From contig CANHMJ010000048.1 in assembly GCA_947461805.1 (NCBI GenBank), positions 1 through 9,936 of the forward strand: a stretch of 9,936 bases of DNA, given 5' to 3'. Every line of letters begins with the position of its first letter. Position 1 is the first letter of the stretch. The notes beneath the pieces are model-generated. The model saw nothing but the letters and a program-made list of their open reading frames with translations. It was not told where the DNA came from and did no database searches. The DNA is from Burkholderiaceae bacterium. Lineage in GTDB: Bacteria; Pseudomonadota; Gammaproteobacteria; Burkholderiales; Burkholderiaceae. This document shows, piece by piece, positions 1 through 6,219 of this stretch. A program made the position numbers and the translations under genes.

Positions 1-1
1 G

Positions 2-37
2 TTCGTGATTGAAAACAACATCAAAGAAGCGCAGTAA
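2..37 (+). CDS. 3' end of a gene entering from the left edge (partial)
   Basis: One frame is open from the first bases to a TAA at 35-37 and would end in the residues FVIENNIKEAQ. A good intrinsic terminator follows 55 bases later, which fits the tail of a real + strand gene. Eleven residues are too few to name a family, and a short open stretch could occur by chance, so this is an inference from position and terminator only. Confidence 0.35.
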   Translation, partial: FVIENNIKEAQ

Positions 38-55
38 GAAGGGTAGTAAGAAGGG
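33..55. repeat. 12-bp tandem duplication across a stop codon
   Basis: AGTAAGAAGGG occurs at 33-43 and again at 45-55, separated by one T, giving a 12-bp period. The first copy contains the TAA that ends the incoming frame. Because the period is a multiple of three, the second copy puts another TAA in the same frame. It looks like a slippage duplication. Confidence 0.75.
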
Positions 56-92
56 CATATAGCATCATCTGCATAGCCTTACTGCCTATTGA

Positions 93-123
93 AAATGAGT
101 CCTACGGGACTCATTTCTTTTAT
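93..123 (+). terminator. Intrinsic (Rho-independent) terminator
   Basis: A perfect 10-bp stem (AAATGAGTCC at 93-102, GGACTCATTT at 107-116) closes on a TACG tetraloop and runs into CTTTTAT. It lies after the incoming gene and insulates it from the catalase-like gene at 318. The A-run on the other side of the stem could give some activity on the - strand as well. Confidence 0.88.
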
Positions 124-317
124 TGAGCTAATTCAAAATAGGTTTGCTGCATTGCACTCGTTTGAGTCAATCGGAATAGTGCTGTGCATCATTTGCAACT
201 CCAAACCATACTGAAATAGTCAAGTTATAAAAAAGAGATCTTGATTCAGTTTATTTCGATATATTGAGCAAATACTGCATTGACTGATTTCACATTTACT
301 CTATCTAAGGATCCTTT

Positions 318-1325
318 ATGGCCATTCCCTTACTATCAGCGCTCGCTTTAATCGGAGCTAGTGTTTCAACTGGCGCTATTGCGCAATCGCAAATACCCGT
401 TAATCCCGTAGCTATGGTGAATCAGTTTGAGGCGACCAATGGCAAGTTCGATGGCTATCGCCGCTCGGGCGCAAAAGGCATTTGCGCTACCGGAGAATTT
501 ACCGGCTCAAGCGAAGGCCGCGCGCTATCAGTTGCCTCGGTGTTTAGCGGCAAACCGATCCCGGTCGTTGCCCGTTTTTCAGTAGGCGGAGCAAACCCAA
601 AGGCAGCCGACAATACCAAATCCCAACGCAATATGTCCTTGCAGTTCACCTTGCCCAATGGAGAGCAGTGGCTGATGGGTAATATTTCTGCGCCGATTTT
701 TGGTAGCGCAACGCCGCAGCAATTAATGGCTCTCTTGGCGGTGCGCCAGCCAGATCCGGTGACGAAGGTCGCAGATCCTGTCAAAGTAAAAGCATTTAAT
801 GATGCCAATCCCGAAGTATTGCTTCAGGGCAGATACCTCGCATCACAGCCTGTACCCGCTAGCTTTAGTAGCGTGAACTATTGGGGCGTACATGCTTTTA
901 GTTTCACAAACGCTAGCGGTGCAAAGCAATTCGGAAAGTGGGTATTTGAGCCCGTCAATGGAACGCAAGGGCTTACTGATGAAGAGGCAAAAGCAAAAGG
1001 GCCTAATTTTCTGGCAGATGACTTACGCGAACGCGTCAAAGACGGTAAGGTTGCATTCAATTTCAATTTAGAGTTGGCGCAGCCCGGAGATCAGCTCGAC
1101 AATGCGACGGTAGCGCTGCCCGAGGGACGCAAAAAAGTAACGCTGGGAACCTTACGGATTACTTCAGTATCGCCAGATGAAAAGGGCGCTTGCCTTACCG
1201 TTAACTACAACCCCATGGTGATGCCCAAAGGTGTTGAGCCATCCAATGACCCGATGTTAAGCGCGCGCGCAGCGCCCTATGCCGTTGCATTAGGCCGCCG
1301 CTTATCTGAGGGCCCAAAACAATAA
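318..1325 (+). CDS. Exported catalase-fold heme protein (SrpA/catalase-related peroxidase family), distal His apparently lost
   Basis: A 335-residue protein. The start is fixed by AAGGA at 307-311 and an in-frame stop just upstream. A hydrophobic signal peptide (about residues 1-22, ending GAIA) predicts export, although its n-region unusually lacks Lys or Arg. Catalase-family landmarks appear in order: PVVARFSVGG (about 82-91), the NMSLQF strand (105-110), GN at 121-122 holding the distal-pocket Asn, YWGVHAF (188-194), and R317-A-A-P-Y321, which matches the RxxxY motif of the proximal heme tyrosine. The length suits the small SrpA-like group, not full catalases. In SrpA-like relatives recalled from memory, the catalytic His sits in a motif like RRNHAKG. 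Here the same place reads RRSGAKG (48-54), with Gly51 at the His position. Heme binding is therefore likely, but normal peroxide cleavage is doubtful. The HiPIP gene follows 36 bases downstream, so the two are probably cotranscribed. No clear promoter was seen in 124-317. Confidence 0.86.
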   Translation: MAIPLLSALALIGASVSTGAIAQSQIPVNPVAMVNQFEATNGKFDGYRRSGAKGICATGEFTGSSEGRALSVASVFSGKPIPVVARFSVGGANPKAADNTKSQRNMSLQFTLPNGEQWLMGNISAPIFGSATPQQLMALLAVRQPDPVTKVADPVKVKAFNDANPEVLLQGRYLASQPVPASFSSVNYWGVHAFSFTNASGAKQFGKWVFEPVNGTQGLTDEEAKAKGPNFLADDLRERVKDGKVAFNFNLELAQPGDQLDNATVALPEGRKKVTLGTLRITSVSPDEKGACLTVNYNPMVMPKGVEPSNDPMLSARAAPYAVALGRRLSEGPKQ

Positions 1326-1361
1326 AAGCGTGATATCACTTCATTACACAGGAACCTTATT

Positions 1362-1667
1362 ATGAATAAACGTCGAAATTTTATGATCGCAACCGCCAGC
1401 TCCTTGCTGAGTGGTGTTGCTATAGCCCAAAAACCAGCCGTTAACGTAGTGCAAGAATCTGATCCGGCTGCAGTCGCACTCGGCTACGTCAGCAATATTA
1501 GGAATATTGATACGAAAAAATTCCCTCAATTTACGATGGGGCAATATTGCGCTTCGTGTACTTTGTTTCAGGGGACAGCAAAAGATGCAACTGCACCGTG
1601 CCTTGCTTTTGGTGGCAGTGCAGTCTCCTCCAGAGGGTGGTGCAGTGCCTGGGTGAAAAAAGCGTAA
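1362..1667 (+). CDS. High-potential iron-sulfur protein (HiPIP), Tat-exported
   Basis: A 101-residue precursor of a small periplasmic electron carrier with one [4Fe-4S] cluster. Four cysteines (63, 66, 80, 94) show CxxC-x13-C-x13-C spacing, typical of HiPIPs, and Tyr42 in ALGYV matches the conserved core tyrosine. The N-terminus carries twin arginines at 4-5 (KRRNFM) before a short hydrophobic stretch ending AIA, a Tat signal, as expected for a protein that folds around its cluster before export. AGGAA at 1350-1354 lies 7 bases before the ATG. It follows the catalase-like gene by 36 bases on the same strand. HiPIPs usually shuttle electrons between a bc1 complex and a periplasmic oxidase, reaction centre or peroxidase. 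The neighbouring heme protein is the obvious partner candidate, which is inference. No clear terminator follows in 1668-1765. Confidence 0.92.
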   Translation: MNKRRNFMIATASSLLSGVAIAQKPAVNVVQESDPAAVALGYVSNIRNIDTKKFPQFTMGQYCASCTLFQGTAKDATAPCLAFGGSAVSSRGWCSAWVKKA

Positions 1668-1765
1668 TTGACAGCGACCACAGTAGTGCTCTCAAGGAGT
1701 GACTCTTCTAACAAGAAATTATTCAAGTTGCTGCCTAATGCGAGCTTTTGCTTGTAAATTGCTGG

Positions 1766-2560
1766 CTAGATTGCAATTTTGAAATGCTCTATCCCGCTCT
1801 CTGTCCAGTGCACACCACTGCGTTCTTCAACCTTGAACCAATGCGCAGCGTCTGAATCCGATGGCTCCGATGCAATAGTAGTGATAGCGTGCTGACCTTG
1901 ATGGTTTGCACGCGTATGGGGTGCACCGTAGTACATGCTAGGGGATTGATCATCGCTGGAATATCGAAAGGCCCAGATGTCTCGCCCATTAGTTAGGGCG
2001 CAGGAAATCCGCATCGGTTCGTCCGCGCCGTGCTTATCCATGATTTTTGCAACATCATGCATCGTCGCTTGAATCGCAGCAATCGGGTCATAAATCAATC
2101 CCTTACTGAGTGCGACTAAAAACAGGGCTTCACTGTCTGTGGTGCCTTCTCTGTGCGGGTAGTGCGCGTGGTCGATGAGGTCTTCAACATCTTTACGGCA
2201 GTCATGCCAGTTGCCAATCTTGCCGTTGTGCATGAAGGTCCAGTTTTGCCACGTAAATGGATGGCAGTTGCTTCTGTTGACCGCAGTGCCAGTAGTAGCG
2301 CGAACATGTGCAAAAAATAGTTTAGTTTGTATATGCGCCGCCAGTGAGCGCAGGTTACTGTCGTTCCAAGCGGGCAGGACGTCTTTAAAGAGGCCTGGTG
2401 CGGTGCGATTGTTGTACCAAGCCACACCGAAACCATCGCCATTCGTTACCCAGGCAGACTGGTTTGCAGCTAAGCTCTGGTTTACGATGGAATGCTCTTG
2501 GTGGAAGATCAAGTCTTCAAGGTAAATCTCAGGACCCGCGTAAGCAACCCATCTGCACAT
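1766..2560 (-). CDS. Class II glutamine amidotransferase (YafJ/GATase_4 type)
   Basis: A 264-residue cytoplasmic protein. Cys2, exposed after Met removal, is the N-terminal nucleophile that releases ammonia from glutamine. Further Ntn-amidotransferase marks are GDGFG (41-45), AHVR (84-87) followed by a Thr-Gly, CHPF (99-102), FMHNGKIG (109-116) and TTDSE (140-144). No second (synthetase) domain is present, so it is a stand-alone glutaminase-domain protein like YafJ, whose true substrate is poorly known. EgtC of ergothioneine synthesis has the same fold, but no egtB or egtD lies nearby. GAGG about 5 bases before the ATG supports this start, and a good promoter lies just upstream (2594-2621). 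It is convergent with the HiPIP gene and divergent from the hydrolase at 2640. Confidence 0.9.
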   Translation of the reverse strand: MCRWVAYAGPEIYLEDLIFHQEHSIVNQSLAANQSAWVTNGDGFGVAWYNNRTAPGLFKDVLPAWNDSNLRSLAAHIQTKLFFAHVRATTGTAVNRSNCHPFTWQNWTFMHNGKIGNWHDCRKDVEDLIDHAHYPHREGTTDSEALFLVALSKGLIYDPIAAIQATMHDVAKIMDKHGADEPMRISCALTNGRDIWAFRYSSDDQSPSMYYGAPHTRANHQGQHAITTIASEPSDSDAAHWFKVEERSGVHWTESGIEHFKIAI

Positions 2561-2593
2561 GATGACCTCGGATAAAAATCCAACTTACACAGA

Positions 2594-2621
2594 AGTATAT
2601 GGAAGTTTCGAGTAATTTCAA
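2594..2621 (-). promoter_or_regulatory. Sigma-70-type promoter for the amidotransferase
   Basis: On the - strand, TTGAAA (2621-2616) and TATACT (2599-2594) are separated by 16 bases. Each differs from consensus by one base. Transcription would start near 2587 and give a leader of about 26 bases. Assigned by eye. Confidence 0.62.
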
Positions 2622-2639
2622 ATTTTTTTACTTGGGATT

Positions 2640-3419
2640 ATGATCAAAATAATGTCCATTAAAAAAATCATTCAATTCTTGCAAGTCTGCCTTGTTCTTT
2701 TGGCGGCATTCAGCACAAGTCATGCCGCAGAGCCTACAGCCAAAGTAATCCCGCAAACGCAGGTATTAAAAATTAACGGCACTTCCGTGGAAGTGGATGT
2801 GTATAAGCCCCTAGGACCGCTAAAGGGTGCAGCAATTCTGACCCATGGCTTTACACGCAGCCGCACTACTATGGGAGAGCACGCACAGGCGCTGGCGGCC
2901 AAGGGCGTTCTAGCGATTACGCCAGACATGCCCTGTACCTTTGACTTTCGCTGCAATGCTAGCGCGATTGCTGGTTTAGTCAATTTGCTGCGCAATACAG
3001 AAACCTTTGGCGGTAGTAGCCAGCGCGTCATGCTGGTTGGTTTTTCAGCAGGGGGTCTTTCTAGCTTGCTAGCGGCAGATACGCCTGGCGTGGTGGGATT
3101 CGTTGGGCTGGATTCATTTGATCGAATCTTACCCAATGAAACGGAGCACGCTGGCATGACTGCATCCCGGCGTCTCACCACCGAGGCTCTCCTGTTAAGA
3201 GCCCCCGCATCAAGCTGTAATGCAAAAGCCGTTGCAGCGCCATGGGGTTCTGAGATGAAAGCCCTTTGGCGCGATGAATTGATTGCCGGCGCGTCCCATT
3301 GCGACTTTGAGGCGCCAAGCGACTGGAAGTGCCGCTTAGCCTGCGGTGATACTGATCCTGCGCGGCAATTGCAGGTTCGCCAGGGGATACTCGATGCGGC
3401 AGCGCGGTGGCTGCAGTAA
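2640..3419 (+). CDS. Secreted alpha/beta hydrolase, chlorophyllase/cutinase-like
   Basis: A 259-residue protein with a signal peptide (about 1-29; basic start, then a hydrophobic stretch ending SHA). The alpha/beta-hydrolase fold shows HG for the oxyanion region (69-70), the nucleophile elbow GFSAGG (134-139) with Ser136, GLDSFD (156-161) with Asp158 as likely acid, and GASH with His220. The segment PASSCN (189-194) followed by GASHCDFEAPSDWKCRLACG (217-236) resembles bacterial chlorophyllase-like esterases. Six cysteines (99, 105, 193, 221, 231, 235) in the mature part suggest disulfides, fitting a periplasmic or secreted enzyme. It probably hydrolyses an ester, but the substrate is unknown. 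The start is uncertain: ATG 2640 has GGGA only 2 bases away, and ATG 2652 is an in-frame alternative that keeps the signal peptide. It is divergent from the amidotransferase and convergent with the AcnX operon. Confidence 0.83.
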   Translation: MIKIMSIKKIIQFLQVCLVLLAAFSTSHAAEPTAKVIPQTQVLKINGTSVEVDVYKPLGPLKGAAILTHGFTRSRTTMGEHAQALAAKGVLAITPDMPCTFDFRCNASAIAGLVNLLRNTETFGGSSQRVMLVGFSAGGLSSLLAADTPGVVGFVGLDSFDRILPNETEHAGMTASRRLTTEALLLRAPASSCNAKAVAAPWGSEMKALWRDELIAGASHCDFEAPSDWKCRLACGDTDPARQLQVRQGILDAAARWLQ

Positions 3420-3464
3420 ACGTTTTAGATACTCGCTAGATCGCCGATAAATAGACTTAGGCGC

Positions 3465-3498
3465 TTACCTCAGGCAATTACCTCAGGCAATTACCTCA
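3465..3498. repeat. 13-bp tandem repeat over the AcnX small-subunit stop
   Basis: TTACCTCAGGCAA occurs at 3465-3477 and 3478-3490, followed by a partial third copy TTACCTCA at 3491-3498. It spans the TGA stop of the - strand gene. Removing both 13-bp copies would join GAGGTA to AGCGCCTAA and give the ending VSA instead of VIA, so the duplication rewrote the C-terminus with almost no change in length. Confidence 0.85.
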
Positions 3499-3893
3499 AC
3501 CGTTTTATTTTTTGGATCAATACGCAATTTGGCGCCACTTGCAATAGCGGCTGTGATGTCCACATCAAATCCACTCAGCATGGATATACCACCATGGGCA
3601 GCGCCTTGCGCCAAAATGGGGTTGACTGTATTGAAAACAATAGCAGACGGGCATAGGTTTCGCATCTTCATTTCATAAAGCATCCATGCGCTAGCAACAC
3701 CGCCCTTGGCTGTGTCTAAAACAAGGATCATATCGTTATACGATTTGCCAAAAAGTTTATGGCTTGGGCGTGAGAATGTTCCATTGATGCGATCTAAATC
3801 GTAGCGTGCAGAAAAGCCATCACTCGCGCTTAAGCAGTAACCCTCAACGACATCACCTTGGGCATGCCGCGCTGTAAATAATTTCTGACTCAT
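3483..3893 (-). CDS. Aconitase X small subunit (DUF126 swivel domain)
   Basis: A 136-residue cytoplasmic protein starting MSQKLF. I chose this start over a longer reading because its ATG overlaps the TGA of the large-subunit gene as ATGA, and GGGAG lies 6 bases upstream, indicating translational coupling. DUF126 marks include GxVVEG near the N-terminus (13-18), the SRPSH-x-LFGKS region (41-51), MILVLDTAKGG (55-65), and the hydrophobic AIVFNTVNPILAQGAAHGG (84-102). In the aconitase superfamily this domain swivels over the Fe-S cluster and supplies a catalytic Ser. Typical AcnX small subunits carry a GSSS-like turn, whereas here it reads TAKGGVASA (61-69), a possible sign of a divergent subfamily. 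It works as a complex with the adjacent large subunit. The extreme C-terminus was altered by a 13-bp duplication. Confidence 0.88.
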   Translation of the reverse strand: MSQKLFTARHAQGDVVEGYCLSASDGFSARYDLDRINGTFSRPSHKLFGKSYNDMILVLDTAKGGVASAWMLYEMKMRNLCPSAIVFNTVNPILAQGAAHGGISMLSGFDVDITAAIASGAKLRIDPKNKTVEVIA

Positions 3894-5122
3894 GCCAGTC
3901 TCCCTGTTTCTGCAGCATTGACGCAATCTTCCATTGAGGCAAGGATGGGTGTGTACCCATAGCCACCTAAAATATTCACCATTTTTGCGCTATTCGTCGC
4001 TAGCTTTTTCCATCCATTTGCCTCGGCAATTTCACGTGCATAGGATTGATAGAAGCACATTCCAGCAAAAACCGTTCCCCCAGCTTCTTCAATCATGGCG
4101 GTATAGCCCATGCGATCGGAGTCCGGCTTGACTTGAGGGCTTGTTACTGCCAATAGGGGCTTCTTGAATTTCTTGCCTTGACACAAGGCAGCAACGCTTT
4201 GCATTTCAATCAAGCTCAATTGCGGTGCCGAGAACACGACAACATCAATTTCATCGGTAACGCGGTAGGAGCTCTGCAGTGCCATCACCTCCTCTTTAGA
4301 AATGCTGATCTCTGGTAAGTGATCAAAACTAAGGTCACGTGCATGAATCGCTTCCGGTGTAACCCCTAAGATATGAAATAAAGCAGAGGAACCAAAGCTA
4401 GCCATTGCCGCGCCAAAATGCTTTAAGGAGTCTGAGCCGGGGCGGCCTTCGATACCCTCAATGACAGGTACTGACCAGTAGTTCCCAGACTTTCTACCAA
4501 TTAGGCCGCCCAGAGCGCCCCATTCATTGAGGGACTGCGGCGTCCACGTTACCCGGTACCGATGGGTTGGCTTGCGATGCTCGTCTAAGTGGTAGCCATA
4601 GCGAGGGGTGCGACCCGTGAGACCGGCAGACAGGGCAGATGGGCCGCCTTCAAAATTCGATCGGGCGCCACAGATGCTGTTGGAGTAGATCACAACGCCC
4701 GTATCACCAAAAGCCAAATGCTCACCAAAGACGGGCGCCATGATGGTTTGGTAGTTGATGCAGGTATCCGTCATCGATACGCCCATTTTGACAAAGGCGG
4801 CAATGGCGCGGTGCTCTAAGGAAACCATCTTATCCGTTTGACCTAATTGCTTTGCCTTGCTGAAATCCGTACCACGCGGATCAGTAATAGTTGGGATTCG
4901 TACTACGCGATCTTTGGCTGCATTTTTGGCTAATGCTTCAAGCCATTCCACGCCAGTCTCACCCAAGCTCTCGGTATCGGCCATGATGTGGGCTTGCGAT
5001 ACCTCAACAAAGTCTTTAGCGCCAAAAAAATCACCGACTTTGATTTGATGTTCAATCGCCATTTTTCGTACAGGACCAAATTCCCCCGCGAGCATGGCTT
5101 TTTCTTCTGCATTCAGATTCAT
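3890..5122 (-). CDS. Aconitase X large (catalytic) subunit, DUF521
   Basis: A 410-residue Fe-S dehydratase subunit, within the usual length for split AcnX. Recognisable blocks are MTDTCINYQ (118-125) with Cys121 as a probable cluster ligand, the core SNSICGARSNFEGGPSAL (147-164) followed by TGRTPRYGYHLDEHR (169-183), and the C-terminal part with GMCFY (354-358, Cys356), ATNSAKM (375-381) and SMEDCV (396-401). Cys121 and Cys356 fit conserved ligand positions; the third may be Cys151, Cys314 or Cys400. Characterised members dehydrate cis-3-hydroxy-L-proline (bacteria) or phosphomevalonate (archaea). No proline-pathway partner lies nearby, so the substrate here is open. The gene is 20 bases after the Bug gene and overlaps the small subunit by 4 bases. 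Its own ribosome site is weak (AAAGAAA), suggesting dependence on upstream translation. Confidence 0.92.
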   Translation of the reverse strand: MNLNAEEKAMLAGEFGPVRKMAIEHQIKVGDFFGAKDFVEVSQAHIMADTESLGETGVEWLEALAKNAAKDRVVRIPTITDPRGTDFSKAKQLGQTDKMVSLEHRAIAAFVKMGVSMTDTCINYQTIMAPVFGEHLAFGDTGVVIYSNSICGARSNFEGGPSALSAGLTGRTPRYGYHLDEHRKPTHRYRVTWTPQSLNEWGALGGLIGRKSGNYWSVPVIEGIEGRPGSDSLKHFGAAMASFGSSALFHILGVTPEAIHARDLSFDHLPEISISKEEVMALQSSYRVTDEIDVVVFSAPQLSLIEMQSVAALCQGKKFKKPLLAVTSPQVKPDSDRMGYTAMIEEAGGTVFAGMCFYQSYAREIAEANGWKKLATNSAKMVNILGGYGYTPILASMEDCVNAAETGRLA

Positions 5123-5142
5123 TTTTTATTTTTCTTTACAAG

Positions 5143-6126
5143 TTAATCAACGGTTGCGCCAGAGTCGCGAACAGTACGAGCCCATTTCGCAATCTCTTTG
5201 GTCTGAAAATCAGCCAAACTTTCTTTGAAGTCGGTGTTGGGTAAGACACCTAAGTTACCAAGGCGTTCTTTAAAGGCGGCCGAGGCAGCAACTTTTTGAG
5301 TTTCAGCGCGCAATTTGTCGGTGATGGCTGCAGGCAGCTTAGCGGGCGCAAAAACAGCCCACCAGGCGGTTGATTCAAACTGGGGATAACCGAGTTCAGC
5401 AACGGTTGGTACATTTGGCAGCAGGGGGGAGCGATTTTTGCTAGTGACAGCAAGGGGACGAACCCGACCCGAGTTGATGTGCGTAATAGCCGATTGAATG
5501 GGGTCAAACATCACGGGTATTTGGCCGCCGATTAAGTCCGTCATTGCGGGAGCGCTGCCCTTATACGGTATGTGCTTAAGCTTAATTTTTGCGGTTGTTT
5601 CAAATAGAGCGCCGGTGAGGTGGCCAGGAGTACCATTACCTGCGCTACCAAAGCCGATGGAATCGGGTTTTGCTTTGGCTTCGCGAACCAAGTCTGCCAG
5701 GGTATTGATGTTGGTAGCTGGGTTGACCACGATCACAACCGGGGCGCTTGCAACCAGCGCTATCGGCGTGAAATCTTTAATCGTGTCATAAGCGAGTTGC
5801 TTGTAAAGACTGCCATTAATCGCATTGGTACCTACCGTACCCATCAAAATGGTATAGCCATCCGGTGCGGATTTGGCGACTAAGTCTGCGCCAATCGATC
5901 CGCCTGCGCCGCCCCGGTTATCAATCACGATTTGTTGTTTGAGGTTCTCACCCAGGAGAATGGCCAATGGCCTTGCCACGATATCCGTCGGGCCGCCAGC
6001 TGGAAACGGAACAACGAGCCGGATGGGCTTGGATGGATAGCTTTGTGCTGAGCTAAGCCCTGGTAACAGAAGTGTGCCCAGAAGAGCAAAGAACAGCGCA
6101 AGGGAGCGGGACGGTAAGAAGTTCAT
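5143..6126 (-). CDS. Bug/TctC-family periplasmic substrate-binding protein
   Basis: A 327-residue protein. I start at MNFLPSRS (6126) and not at a longer in-frame ATG at 6174, because AGAGG lies 8 bases upstream and a signal peptide begins immediately (about 1-27, ending SSA before QSYPSKP). Family marks are YPSKPIRLVVPFPAGGPTD (30-48), VIDNRGGAGGSIGADLVA (67-84), the APDGYT turn, GSAGNGTPGH, and HIPYKGSAPAMTDLIGGQI. Bug proteins bind small carboxylates and related solutes in the periplasm. Some feed tripartite tricarboxylate transporters; many are orphans, as here, with no TctA or TctB in the window. It is the first gene of the operon with the two AcnX subunits, so it probably captures the AcnX substrate or its precursor. 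It is divergent from the LysR gene. Confidence 0.93.
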   Translation of the reverse strand: MNFLPSRSLALFFALLGTLLLPGLSSAQSYPSKPIRLVVPFPAGGPTDIVARPLAILLGENLKQQIVIDNRGGAGGSIGADLVAKSAPDGYTILMGTVGTNAINGSLYKQLAYDTIKDFTPIALVASAPVVIVVNPATNINTLADLVREAKAKPDSIGFGSAGNGTPGHLTGALFETTAKIKLKHIPYKGSAPAMTDLIGGQIPVMFDPIQSAITHINSGRVRPLAVTSKNRSPLLPNVPTVAELGYPQFESTAWWAVFAPAKLPAAITDKLRAETQKVAASAAFKERLGNLGVLPNTDFKESLADFQTKEIAKWARTVRDSGATVD

Positions 6127-6150
6127 GGAAGTGGCCTCTTTAGTACGAAA

Positions 6151-6179
6151 AGGACACGCTAATCTATTAAACATATAAT
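6151..6179 (+). promoter_or_regulatory. Candidate promoter for the LysR gene
   Basis: A consensus -10 TATAAT (6174-6179) lies 17 bases after AGGACA (6151-6156), which matches four of six -35 positions. Transcription would begin near 6186, about 34 bases before the ATG. The -10 overlaps the left arm of the inverted repeat at 6176-6210, so the regulator could repress itself. Confidence 0.5.
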
Positions 6180-6210
6180 GTAAATTAATATTTAATTAAC
6201 TAATACATTA
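6176..6210. promoter_or_regulatory. Inverted repeat, candidate LysR operator
   Basis: TAATGTA (6176-6182) and TACATTA (6204-6210) are perfect inverted arms around a 21-base AT-only tract, apart from one C. Outside each arm an ACAT/ATGT pair continues the symmetry with one base offset. LysR regulators commonly bind such dyads between divergent genes. Neither the binding nor the Bug promoter could be settled by eye. Confidence 0.5.
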
Positions 6211-6219
6211 GCATGTCTT

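Noticed and set aside
280..307. TTGACT ... TATCTA promoter for the catalase-like gene
   Set aside because: The -10 would abut the ribosome site and put the transcription start almost at the ATG, and it matches consensus at only about half the positions.
1756..1779. AAATTGC/GCAATTT inverted repeat at the end of the amidotransferase gene as a terminator
   Set aside because: The stem is only 7 bp and AT-rich, with no T-run after it on either strand.
2175..2525. A 116-residue + strand reading frame
   Set aside because: It lies wholly inside the amidotransferase gene on the other strand, has no ribosome site and no recognisable protein character.
1766..2560. EgtC of ergothioneine biosynthesis
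   Set aside because: The fold matches, but there is no egtB, egtD or other ergothioneine gene in the window; YafJ-type is the safer call.
5143..6174. Longer Bug protein from ATG 6174, and a full tripartite tricarboxylate transporter
   Set aside because: The extra 16 residues precede a complete signal peptide with its own ribosome site at 6126, and no TctA/TctB-like membrane genes are present.
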